5,625 bases of DNA from contig NZVP01000071.1 in assembly GCA_002697405.1 (NCBI GenBank), positions 5,880 to 11,504 of the forward strand, written 5' to 3'. Numbering within the stretch: the first letter of the stretch is position 1; each line of letters starts with the position of its first letter. The notes beneath the pieces are model-generated. The model did not search any database, had not been told where the DNA came from, and was given only the letters and a program-made list of their open reading frames with translations. A program made the translations under genes and the position numbers. Source of the DNA: Flammeovirgaceae bacterium (GTDB lineage Bacteria > Bacteroidota > Bacteroidia > Cytophagales > MED-G16). Below are positions 1-5,625 of the stretch, piece after piece.

Positions 1-293
1 GATGATTTTGATATTTCTTTAAAATTTAATTCACCTTGATTTAAATAAAGTTTGTTTAGACCTTGATTTGATGAAATATAAATATCTAGAAGCCCATCAT
101 TATTAATATCTCCAGATGCTACACCACCTCCATTATAAAAATATAGGTACTCAACTAAATTGAACTTATCATTTTCTTTTAAGTCATTTCTAAAATCAAT
201 ATTAGATTTATTTTGTGGAACCTTAGTAAATAATTTTTCTTTCTGATTGCATGAAATTAGAATAAACAAAAAAAATGTAAAAATGAATTTCAT
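1..293 (-). CDS. FG-GAP/VCBS repeat lipoprotein, N-terminal part (runs off the left edge)
   Basis: This open frame starts at ATG 293-291 and stays open to the window edge, giving 97 residues of what should be a much longer protein. It begins with a lipoprotein signal peptide: K2, a hydrophobic stretch at residues 3-13, and lipobox LISC with the lipidated cysteine at residue 15. After a linker comes YNGGG (53-57) and then a Ca-binding-type loop DINNDGLLDIY at 62-72, followed by NKLYLNQGELNFKEI, the usual continuation of an FG-GAP/VCBS blade. The same order and nearly the same spacing occur in the N-terminus of the 1,094-residue neighbour (loop at 65-75), so it is a paralogue. By family analogy it is an envelope-anchored beta-propeller protein of about 1,100 residues, but its C-terminal part and any ASPIC/UnbV domain are not visible. 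The start is secure: the preceding codon is the stop of the upstream gene, and the signal peptide follows at once. Ligand unknown. Confidence 0.9.
   Translation of the reverse strand, partial: MKFIFTFFLFILISCNQKEKLFTKVPQNKSNIDFRNDLKENDKFNLVEYLYFYNGGGVASGDINNDGLLDIYISSNQGLNKLYLNQGELNFKEISKS
78..137 (-). repeat. Paralogue repeat A, copy 1 (first Ca-loop of the third propeller gene)
   Basis: This 60-base coding segment (YNGGG through the first DINNDGLLDIY loop) matches 3354-3413 at about 52 of 60 bases without gaps, counted by eye. Identity includes third codon positions, so it reflects common descent by gene duplication or conversion rather than protein constraint alone. Confidence 0.75.
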
Positions 294-296
294 TTA
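291..296 (-). promoter_or_regulatory. Stop-start junction TAAATG between two paralogous genes
   Basis: The TAA ending the 1,094-residue gene (296-294) is followed at once by the ATG of the next FG-GAP gene (293-291), with no spacer and in the same reading frame. The upstream bases (CTTATTCTTTTTAA) hold no Shine-Dalgarno-like sequence. This suggests initiation by the terminating ribosome, or A/T-rich leaderless-like initiation common in Bacteroidota; the coupling is inference. Confidence 0.75.
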
Positions 297-3200
297 AAAA
301 GAATAAGATTGTAAAGAATCGTTATTATTAAGAATTAGCAAATAATTGTCTCCACTTAAATTTCTTAAAGTAGAAAAATCTCTTACTTGACCATTTAGTA
401 ATAAACCTGATGTTTTATAAGGAGCGACTTTAAAATTTAAATCTTTGTTACCTAAAAGTATTTGACCGTAGTTTGCATCATATCTACCCACTTCAGGTTT
501 AACATCGTAAAGATTACCCCCTAGAATAATATCTTTAAATCCATCATTATTATAATCTTCAATTTCTATTGCATAAATATTAGAAAACTGTGTTTCAATG
601 GGTAATTCTAATTTATTAAATCCTTTTCCATTATTTATAAATGCAGAAGTCTTAAGCTCGAATACATAATTTATATGACTTGATTTTACCTTTTCAGATG
701 AGAATATATCGTGAACAGTCTGATTTTTATAACTATTATATTTGAGATATTTTTTTTTCAGTCCTGGCATCTGCATTACTAAGTCATGCCTTAGTGACAT
801 CGTGTAAGAACTATCTCCATTATATTGAAAAATTACTTGTTCTAAACTATTATTATCATCGAAATCATTTATATACATAGTAATTGGCTTAGATTGGGAT
901 GCTCTAAATCTTGAGTTTTGTCCATGATTACCAATAACTATATCCAATAAACCATCATTATTTAAATCCTCTACCTTAATAGAATTCCACCAGCCATTTG
1001 TATTTTCAAAATCCTCTATTCTTTTTAAAGAGAAATTTCCATCTATATTTTCGAATAATGTAATAGGCATCCAATGACCAACTATTATCAAATCTAAATC
1101 ACCATCTGAATCATAATCTAAAAACTCAGCATCAGTAATCATTCCTATTCCTTTTAAATCATCAGCAATTTCATCTGTAATGTTAGAGAAAGAGCCATTT
1201 CCATCATTTTTTAATAGGTAACCATTAGAAGGCAATCCATATTTTTGAGGAATTAACCTTGTACCTACAAATAAATCTTGGTCTCCATCTGAATCTAGAT
1301 CAATATTTTTAACAACAGAAGAGCTTTCAAATAAACCAGCTGGTAATATTTGATCAGATTTTTTAAAATCATTATTGAAATTAAAATACAACCTATCTCT
1401 CAATTCAGGAGAATAAATTGAATACTCGTTGCCCCCACTTGAAACATATAAATCAATCCTACCATCAGAATTAGCATCAAAAAATAAACAGTCAGTATCT
1501 TCTGACTCTTTATCCTCATCTAATATCTGATAATTATATTTTTTAAATTTATTTTTATTCCATAAATAAATAGAACCAGGATATCCTTTAGATCCTCCTA
1601 TGTATAAGTCTAAAAATCCGTCGTTATTAATATCACCTTCACATATACAGGATCCTTCTGAAGAACTCATATGGAACAAAAGTCTATCTCTATCAAAGTC
1701 TACAAAATTATTTTCATTATGAACATAACTTAAAATTTCCTGATTGGCCTTATAAAATATTTTCGAGCTTTCTACATTAAAATCTAAATTTTCTTTAGAA
1801 TCATCTTTTGTTAAAACAATTTTTTGATTTACCAGAAGATCAAATCTCTTTGTTATTTTTCCATCATCCCACTTAACTAAAATAGAATCAATTTTTGTAT
1901 TTTCTCCAATACCAAAGATTAGGCTGTTATCAACAGTAGATTGAAAACCTCTAATTGGCATTTGCTCTAAATAATAAACATTTTCATCTATAAATAATGT
2001 AACAGAAGAACCTACAGCATTAATATTTTTACTATCTCCTACTAATTCTATTTTAAGAAAATTATTTAATGGAAATAACTGATCAGTGTTATTCTTGTAG
2101 ATAAATGATTCCATATTAACATTATTAACAACTAGATCATAATCACCGTCATTGTCAAGATCACCATAAGCTGACCCATTTGAAAAACTAGGTTCATCTA
2201 GCCCTAGATTAGAAGTTTCATTACTAAAGTCTAGGTTTCCATTATTTAAAAAAGCATAATTAGAAATTGGGACACTCGGTATTAAATCAATTAATTTCTG
2301 AAAATCTACACTACCAGGCGATGCAATTTGTTTAATAACTTCATCTTGTGTAACATACTGTAAAAAGTCTTGGTCAGTTAAGTCTTGATAAATCCCGTTA
2401 GCTACAAAAATATCTTTGTTACCATCATTCTGAAAATCAAACATTAAAGCTCCCCAACTCCAATCTGTTGCTTCGACTCCAGTCAACCTTCCAATCTCAC
2501 TAAATGTAGAATTACCATTATTTAATTGAAGAGTATTACGGGTAAATTGATTCCAGTATCCACTAGTCTTAATATATTGATGTCTGTCCCAACTATCAAA
2601 TGTAGTAACTGTTTTAATTCTCTCATCAGGTTCGGGCAACATGTCCGTAACAAATATTTCAGATAAACCATCATTATTAATATCAGCCATATCAGCTCCC
2701 ATTGAAGCAGCACTTATACTTTTAATCATTTTTTCAAGGCTTTCAGAAAATGTTCCATCCTGATTATTTATATATAAGTAGTCTCTCTCAAAAAAATCAT
2801 TAGAAACATAAATATCCATCCATCCGTCATCATTTGCATCACCAACAGTTACACCTAAACCAAAACCAATTACACTGCCATATATACCAGCATTTTCACT
2901 GATGTCAATAAACTTACCATTATCATTTAAAAAAAATTTATCACCACCTACCTGATCCCTAACAGGTCTCTGGTCTCTTCCAATACTAGTAATTCTGAAG
3001 CCTCCTTTATATGAATTATTAAGAAGATAGCAATCAAGATCCCCATCTTTATCAAAATCAAAAAAAGCTGCATGGGTTGAATAACCTTTATCATCAAGAC
3101 CATATTCTTTAGCTTTTTCAGAAAAGGTTAAATCTCCATTATTTATGAATAGTTCATTTTGTTTATTGTCTCCTTTAATGTCACCTGAATTAGAAACGTA

Positions 3201-3578
3201 AATATCTAAATATCCATCAGCATTTATATCAGCTAAGCTTACACCAGTACTCCATGATTTTTCACCACCTACACCAGCTAATTTCGTTATATCTTCAAAT
3301 TGAAAGTTTCCTTTATTTAGATATAACTTATTTTCATTTAGATTAGAAGTAAAATAAATATCTAGAAGACCATCGTTATTAATATCACCTAAACCTACTC
3401 CACCTCCATTATAATAATTTCTATAAGTGAAAATATTAAAATCTTCTTTGAAGGAGAGATTGTTTTTGAAAGAAATTCCTGTTTCGTAAGAAGATAATCT
3501 TTCAAATAGTTTTAATTCCGTTTTGGAACAGGAGGATAATAAAATAAAAACTATAAAAACTAAAGATAAATTTCTCAC
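294..3578 (-). CDS. FG-GAP/VCBS repeat lipoprotein with ASPIC/UnbV domain, complete, 1,094 aa
   Basis: The gene encodes a predicted envelope-anchored, Ca-binding beta-propeller protein of the CRTAC1-like ASPIC/UnbV family, whose members in Bacteroidota are usually 1,050-1,200 residues. The start is GTG at 3578: an in-frame TAA lies two codons upstream (3584-3582), the next Met is near residue 284, and the signal peptide requires this start. Residues 1-17 form the signal with lipobox LSSC (C17). Ca-type DxDxDG loops begin at residues 65, 117, 174, 247, 299, 381 and 473; the loop at 381 (DFQNDGNKDIF) has Q at the third ligand position. WSWGALMFDF (373-382) and TDMLPEP (311-317) are family-typical. 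The ASPIC/UnbV domain is at about 519-590. A second block has loops at 649, 701, 760, 821, 871 and 1008 plus a degenerate DFDDNNSLEQ at 905. The C-terminus carries ILGGNLYDVKPEVGRYDA (1018-1035), also family-typical. It overlaps the small lipoprotein gene by 4 bases and abuts the next paralogue. Its partner is unknown; polymer or glycan handling is only an inference from family context. Confidence 0.95.
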   Translation of the reverse strand: MRNLSLVFIVFILLSSCSKTELKLFERLSSYETGISFKNNLSFKEDFNIFTYRNYYNGGGVGLGDINNDGLLDIYFTSNLNENKLYLNKGNFQFEDITKLAGVGGEKSWSTGVSLADINADGYLDIYVSNSGDIKGDNKQNELFINNGDLTFSEKAKEYGLDDKGYSTHAAFFDFDKDGDLDCYLLNNSYKGGFRITSIGRDQRPVRDQVGGDKFFLNDNGKFIDISENAGIYGSVIGFGLGVTVGDANDDGWMDIYVSNDFFERDYLYINNQDGTFSESLEKMIKSISAASMGADMADINNDGLSEIFVTDMLPEPDERIKTVTTFDSWDRHQYIKTSGYWNQFTRNTLQLNNGNSTFSEIGRLTGVEATDWSWGALMFDFQNDGNKDIFVANGIYQDLTDQDFLQYVTQDEVIKQIASPGSVDFQKLIDLIPSVPISNYAFLNNGNLDFSNETSNLGLDEPSFSNGSAYGDLDNDGDYDLVVNNVNMESFIYKNNTDQLFPLNNFLKIELVGDSKNINAVGSSVTLFIDENVYYLEQMPIRGFQSTVDNSLIFGIGENTKIDSILVKWDDGKITKRFDLLVNQKIVLTKDDSKENLDFNVESSKIFYKANQEILSYVHNENNFVDFDRDRLLFHMSSSEGSCICEGDINNDGFLDLYIGGSKGYPGSIYLWNKNKFKKYNYQILDEDKESEDTDCLFFDANSDGRIDLYVSSGGNEYSIYSPELRDRLYFNFNNDFKKSDQILPAGLFESSSVVKNIDLDSDGDQDLFVGTRLIPQKYGLPSNGYLLKNDGNGSFSNITDEIADDLKGIGMITDAEFLDYDSDGDLDLIIVGHWMPITLFENIDGNFSLKRIEDFENTNGWWNSIKVEDLNNDGLLDIVIGNHGQNSRFRASQSKPITMYINDFDDNNSLEQVIFQYNGDSSYTMSLRHDLVMQMPGLKKKYLKYNSYKNQTVHDIFSSEKVKSSHINYVFELKTSAFINNGKGFNKLELPIETQFSNIYAIEIEDYNNDGFKDIILGGNLYDVKPEVGRYDANYGQILLGNKDLNFKVAPYKTSGLLLNGQVRDFSTLRNLSGDNYLLILNNNDSLQSYSF
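1659..1727 (-). repeat. Paralogue repeat B, copy 1 (linker after the ASPIC/UnbV domain)
   Basis: This segment encodes residues 618-640, including ENNFVDFDRDRLLFH. It matches 5508-5576 at about 52 of 69 bases without gaps, counted by eye, and the strongest part is the stretch coding NNFVDFDR. Confidence 0.7.
1809..2024 (-). other. ASPIC/UnbV domain within the 1,094-residue protein
   Basis: Residues about 519-590 carry the family pattern: INAVGSSVTLF, then EQMPIRGFQSTVDNSLIFGI, then SILVKWDDGK. These match the known ASPIC/UnbV layout (N-A-G-x-x-V, a G-F/Y-x-S-x turn, an h-F-G-h-G strand, and V-x-W-x-x-G-x at the end). The domain separates two blocks of Ca-type loops. Its biochemical role is not established. 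Boundaries are estimated by eye. Confidence 0.85.
3354..3413 (-). repeat. Paralogue repeat A, copy 2 (first Ca-loop of the 1,094-residue gene)
   Basis: Direct-orientation partner of 78-137, encoding the same position (residues 56-75) in the complete paralogue. The matched pair is separated by about 3.3 kb, the length of one gene unit. Confidence 0.75.
3575..3578 (-). promoter_or_regulatory. GTGA four-base overlap, small lipoprotein to FG-GAP gene
   Basis: The TGA stop of the 187-residue gene (3577-3575) shares bases with the GTG start of the 1,094-residue gene (3578-3576). The preceding sequence is A-rich (nine A residues on the coding strand at 3594-3586, then ATTAAAAA-type sequence) without an AGGAGG element. 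This is the classic arrangement for translational coupling. Confidence 0.8.
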
Positions 3579-4138
3579 TTTTTAATTTTTTTTTCGATGG
3601 TAAGATCTGTGTACCTTGCCCTAACCTCTCTTTCACTAACTTTTGTAATTACTATTCTTCTATTACCACTAACAGTTGTATATAATGTGCTATTATTTTT
3701 TGGATTTTTTATTTCATAAAATTTAGAATTATACCATTCCGATAAAATTTCTCTTACTTCATCAATTAAATAGTCTGAACTGGTTTCTTTATTCCATGGC
3801 GCCCAGCCAGTGTAAGAAAATGTAGTGTTAACTTCATAAACAATATCATTATCAAAAACAGGATAAAATAACATTTCAATTTTTTGACCGATCGATTCAG
3901 TAGGCAAATAATATCTAACTGAATTATTTGATGGACCTTGCGTAATTAGTTTTTTTCTATTTAAATCCCAACAATGAGCATAAAATTCTTTAGATGTCAT
4001 CCCAAATTTTACTCCTAAAAACAAAGAATCATATCTTACTCCAGAAGATAATTCCTTCTTCTCTAATTCTAAATAGGGATTTGTTTGACAACTTATAATA
4101 GTTATAAATATTAAAATAGAAATTAAAAACTTATTCAC
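3575..4138 (-). CDS. Small putative lipoprotein of unknown function, 187 aa
   Basis: I do not recognise the family. The start is GTG at 4138: an in-frame TAG lies two codons upstream (4144-4142), and the signal peptide begins immediately. Residues 1-17 are a signal with K3, hydrophobic core 4-15 and lipobox IISC (C17), so the product should be anchored in the envelope. The mature part of about 170 residues has no DxDxDG loop and no further membrane segment, so it is not a fragment of the neighbouring propellers. Visible landmarks are LGVKFGMTSKEFYAHCWDLN (41-60, with a second cysteine at 56), FSYTGWAPWN (107-116), a likely amphipathic helix at 121-137, and a basic, beta-rich end (SGNRRIVITKV, 157-167) finishing in lysines. 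It overlaps the preceding FG-GAP gene by 8 bases and the following one by 4, so all three are probably made together. A partner or accessory role for the propeller lipoproteins is inference from position only. Confidence 0.88.
   Translation of the reverse strand: MNKFLISILIFITIISCQTNPYLELEKKELSSGVRYDSLFLGVKFGMTSKEFYAHCWDLNRKKLITQGPSNNSVRYYLPTESIGQKIEMLFYPVFDNDIVYEVNTTFSYTGWAPWNKETSSDYLIDEVREILSEWYNSKFYEIKNPKNNSTLYTTVSGNRRIVITKVSEREVRARYTDLTIEKKIKK
4131..4138 (-). promoter_or_regulatory. GTGAATAA eight-base overlap, FG-GAP gene to small lipoprotein gene
   Basis: The GTG start of the 187-residue gene (4138-4136) lies inside the last codons of the upstream FG-GAP gene, whose TAA occupies 4133-4131. 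Upstream AAAATTTTAGAAC lacks a Shine-Dalgarno motif. The overlap makes coupled translation likely and argues that the small gene is not independently transcribed from a nearby promoter. Confidence 0.78.
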
Positions 4139-5625
4139 GTTCTAAAATTTTAATTTTTGAATTATTCAAAGCAAAAATATAACTGTCTTTTTTATTAATC
4201 TTCATTTTAACTAAATCTCTTAAATCACCATCAATAAAAATTCCAGATTTATTTGATGTTATATACTCAAATTTGCTGTCTTTGTTTCCAATAAACAAAG
4301 AAGAATAGCTAGCCTTACTAGGACCAAATTCCGGTTTTATTTCTGATAAATTTCCTCCTAATATTATATCATTATATCCGTCATTATTTAAATCATCAGA
4401 AAGGATAGAATAAATCGGTGAAATCTGTGCCATGAATGGCAAAGTGTCAATTTGAAATTTAATGCCAGATTCATTTTGAAGTATCAATGATGCAAGATTA
4501 TAAACTTCTAATATTTTAGTATTTTTCATTGCAGACTTATCAAGTAACTCATTCATTTTTTTATTTTTATAGTTCTCAAATTTTAAATATTCCTTTTTTA
4601 AATAAGGTAATTGCATCCATAAATCTTTTAATTGAACTATTGGATATAAATTATCATCATAATACATTCCTAATATCTGTTCTGTTCGTCCATTTTTGTC
4701 AAAATCATTAACATATAAGGTCAATGGTTTATCTACTGACGCCTTAAACATTGAATTCAAACCATAATTTCCAATTATTATATCATTAAAACCATCATTA
4801 TTAATATCTAAGCAATGAACTTCATTATATAATCCATTAGTTTTTGATAATCCTAGAGAATCAGAAATATTTAAAAACTTATTATTTAAATTTTTAAAAA
4901 CTAAAATAGGCATCCATTCTCCTACCACAACTAATTCATTTTTGCCATCATTATCTATATCTATAAACTCACTATCTGTTACCATTTTCATTATTTTATC
5001 TTTTCCTAAATATTGACTGGTTGCATCACTGAAAATACCTTTTCCGTTATTTATAAGAATAAAATTTTTTGTTTGAGTTCCATAAGAACCTGGGTTTAAT
5101 CTAGTTCCAACAAATAAATCCTTATCTCCATCATTATCAATATCATCACTAGATATAGTTGATGTACTTTCAAAAGTTAAGATAGATGCAAATGAATTAT
5201 CTAGTTTCTGGAAATTCATGTATCCATTATTCAAATAGAGTCTATCTCTTAGCTCAGGAGAAAAATTTGAAAACTCACTGCCACCACTAGCAACAATTAA
5301 ATCAATCCTACCATCTCCATCAAAATCATCAACTAAACAGTTTACATCTTCTGATAATAAATCATTTTCAAAAGGCTCACTATATTCTTTAAAGTCACCT
5401 TTTATAGTTTGATAATAAATTTTTGATACTTGATTTTTAGCAGATCCTATAAATAGATCATCTAATCCATCTTGATTAAAATCAGCTACACATAAACAAG
5501 GCCCCTCACTTGAATTCATTTTAAATAAAAGTCTTTCTCTATCAAAATCAACAAAATTATTTTCAATGTGTGTATAATTTATTCTTTTATTTGATGGTAT
5601 TAAAAACGGTTTTTTTTCGTTATTT
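4131..5625 (-). CDS. FG-GAP/VCBS repeat protein, C-terminal 497 residues (start lies beyond the right edge)
   Basis: The frame is open from the right edge to the TAA at 4133-4131. The first ATG in view (5519) is not the true start: the 35 codons before it have no stop and encode ENNFVDFDRERLLFK, which matches the equivalent segment of the 1,094-residue paralogue (ENNFVDFDRDRLLFH, 622-636). The visible part therefore corresponds to residues about 600-1094 of that protein, and the full gene should have a similar length with a lipoprotein signal and ASPIC/UnbV domain outside the window. Counted from the Met at 5519, loops begin at 13, 65, 126, 187, 238, 272 (degenerate DFDKNGRTEQI) and 376. The spacing is 52, 61, 61, 51, 34, 104, against 52, 59, 61, 50, 34, 103 in the paralogue. 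Shared segments include SPELRDRLY, LFVGTR, the VVGEWMPI type and ILGGNLSEIKPEFG. The end overlaps the small lipoprotein gene by 8 bases. Predicted role: envelope Ca-binding propeller, ligand unknown. Confidence 0.93.
   Translation of the reverse strand, partial: NNEKKPFLIPSNKRINYTHIENNFVDFDRERLLFKMNSSEGPCLCVADFNQDGLDDLFIGSAKNQVSKIYYQTIKGDFKEYSEPFENDLLSEDVNCLVDDFDGDGRIDLIVASGGSEFSNFSPELRDRLYLNNGYMNFQKLDNSFASILTFESTSTISSDDIDNDGDKDLFVGTRLNPGSYGTQTKNFILINNGKGIFSDATSQYLGKDKIMKMVTDSEFIDIDNDGKNELVVVGEWMPILVFKNLNNKFLNISDSLGLSKTNGLYNEVHCLDINNDGFNDIIIGNYGLNSMFKASVDKPLTLYVNDFDKNGRTEQILGMYYDDNLYPIVQLKDLWMQLPYLKKEYLKFENYKNKKMNELLDKSAMKNTKILEVYNLASLILQNESGIKFQIDTLPFMAQISPIYSILSDDLNNDGYNDIILGGNLSEIKPEFGPSKASYSSLFIGNKDSKFEYITSNKSGIFIDGDLRDLVKMKINKKDSYIFALNNSKIKILERE
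5508..5576 (-). repeat. Paralogue repeat B, copy 2
   Basis: Direct-orientation partner of 1659-1727 in the upstream, right-edge FG-GAP gene. It fixes the alignment of the two genes and shows that the upstream reading frame continues past the Met at 5519. Confidence 0.7.

Noticed and set aside
2522..2713. 63-codon minus-strand frame
   Set aside because: It lies wholly inside the 1,094-residue gene in another frame, and its peptide has no domain or signal; it is a shadow of the coding sequence.
3586..3594. Run of nine A residues (coding strand) near the end of the small lipoprotein gene, as a programmed slippage site fusing it to the next gene
   Set aside because: The frame of the 1,094-residue gene has a TAA at 3584-3582, between the A run and the GTG start, so slippage into that frame would terminate before joining it. 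The run fits ordinary lysine codons in an A-rich genome.
3579..3600. T-rich stretch as a transcription terminator between genes
   Set aside because: There is no GC-rich hairpin next to it, it lies inside the coding sequence, and on the transcribed strand it reads as A-rich.
3575..4138. Small lipoprotein gene as a truncated FG-GAP paralogue
   Set aside because: It has its own complete signal peptide, no DxDxDG loop, and no sequence resemblance to any part of the neighbouring propellers.
4529..4711. 60-codon plus-strand frame
   Set aside because: It is antisense to the right-edge FG-GAP gene, which has clear family motifs across the same bases. No promoter or other support.
4131..5519. A 462-residue protein starting at the ATG at 5519
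   Set aside because: The frame is open upstream to the window edge, and the upstream codons match the paralogue's linker (NNFVDFDR). The ATG is an internal methionine (position 637 in the paralogue).
1..5625. CRISPR array or non-coding repeat element formed by recurring CATCATTATTAATATC-like strings
   Set aside because: The copies are irregularly spaced, in frame, and each encodes a Ca-binding loop. They are explained by the protein repeats.

Overview
The window looks like part of an accessory locus from a low-GC (roughly 30% by eye) member of the Bacteroidota, probably a marine flavobacterium-like lineage. The reasons are strong A/T bias, no purine-rich Shine-Dalgarno sequence before any start, lipoprotein signal peptides, and a protein family (about 1,100-residue FG-GAP/VCBS lipoproteins with an ASPIC/UnbV domain) that is typical of this phylum. 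The exact taxon is inference.

All genes lie on the minus strand and leave no non-coding base. In transcription order (right to left): (1) 5625-4131, the C-terminal 497 residues of a large FG-GAP/VCBS protein whose start is outside the window; (2) 4138-3575, a 187-residue lipoprotein of unrecognised family, overlapping gene 1 by 8 bases; (3) 3578-294, a complete 1,094-residue FG-GAP/VCBS plus ASPIC/UnbV lipoprotein, overlapping gene 2 by 4 bases; (4) 293-1, the first 97 residues of a third FG-GAP lipoprotein, whose ATG directly follows the stop codon of gene 3 in the same frame. No promoter, terminator, RNA gene, mobile element or CRISPR array is visible. The segment appears to be the interior of one polycistronic, translationally coupled operon.

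Genes 1, 3 and 4 are paralogues. Gene 1 matches the C-terminal 40-45% of gene 3 almost without gaps, and gene 4 matches the N-terminus of gene 3. Gene 3 is complete and shows the architecture: lipobox, seven Ca-binding-type DxDxDG loops, an ASPIC/UnbV domain, then six canonical loops plus one degenerate loop. Proteins of this kind are predicted to be envelope-anchored beta-propellers; in Bacteroidota they are often found near SusC/SusD-type uptake genes, but none is visible here. The most notable points are the unknown small lipoprotein locked between two propeller genes, the serial duplication of the propeller gene, and three cysteines shared by the two C-terminal halves.
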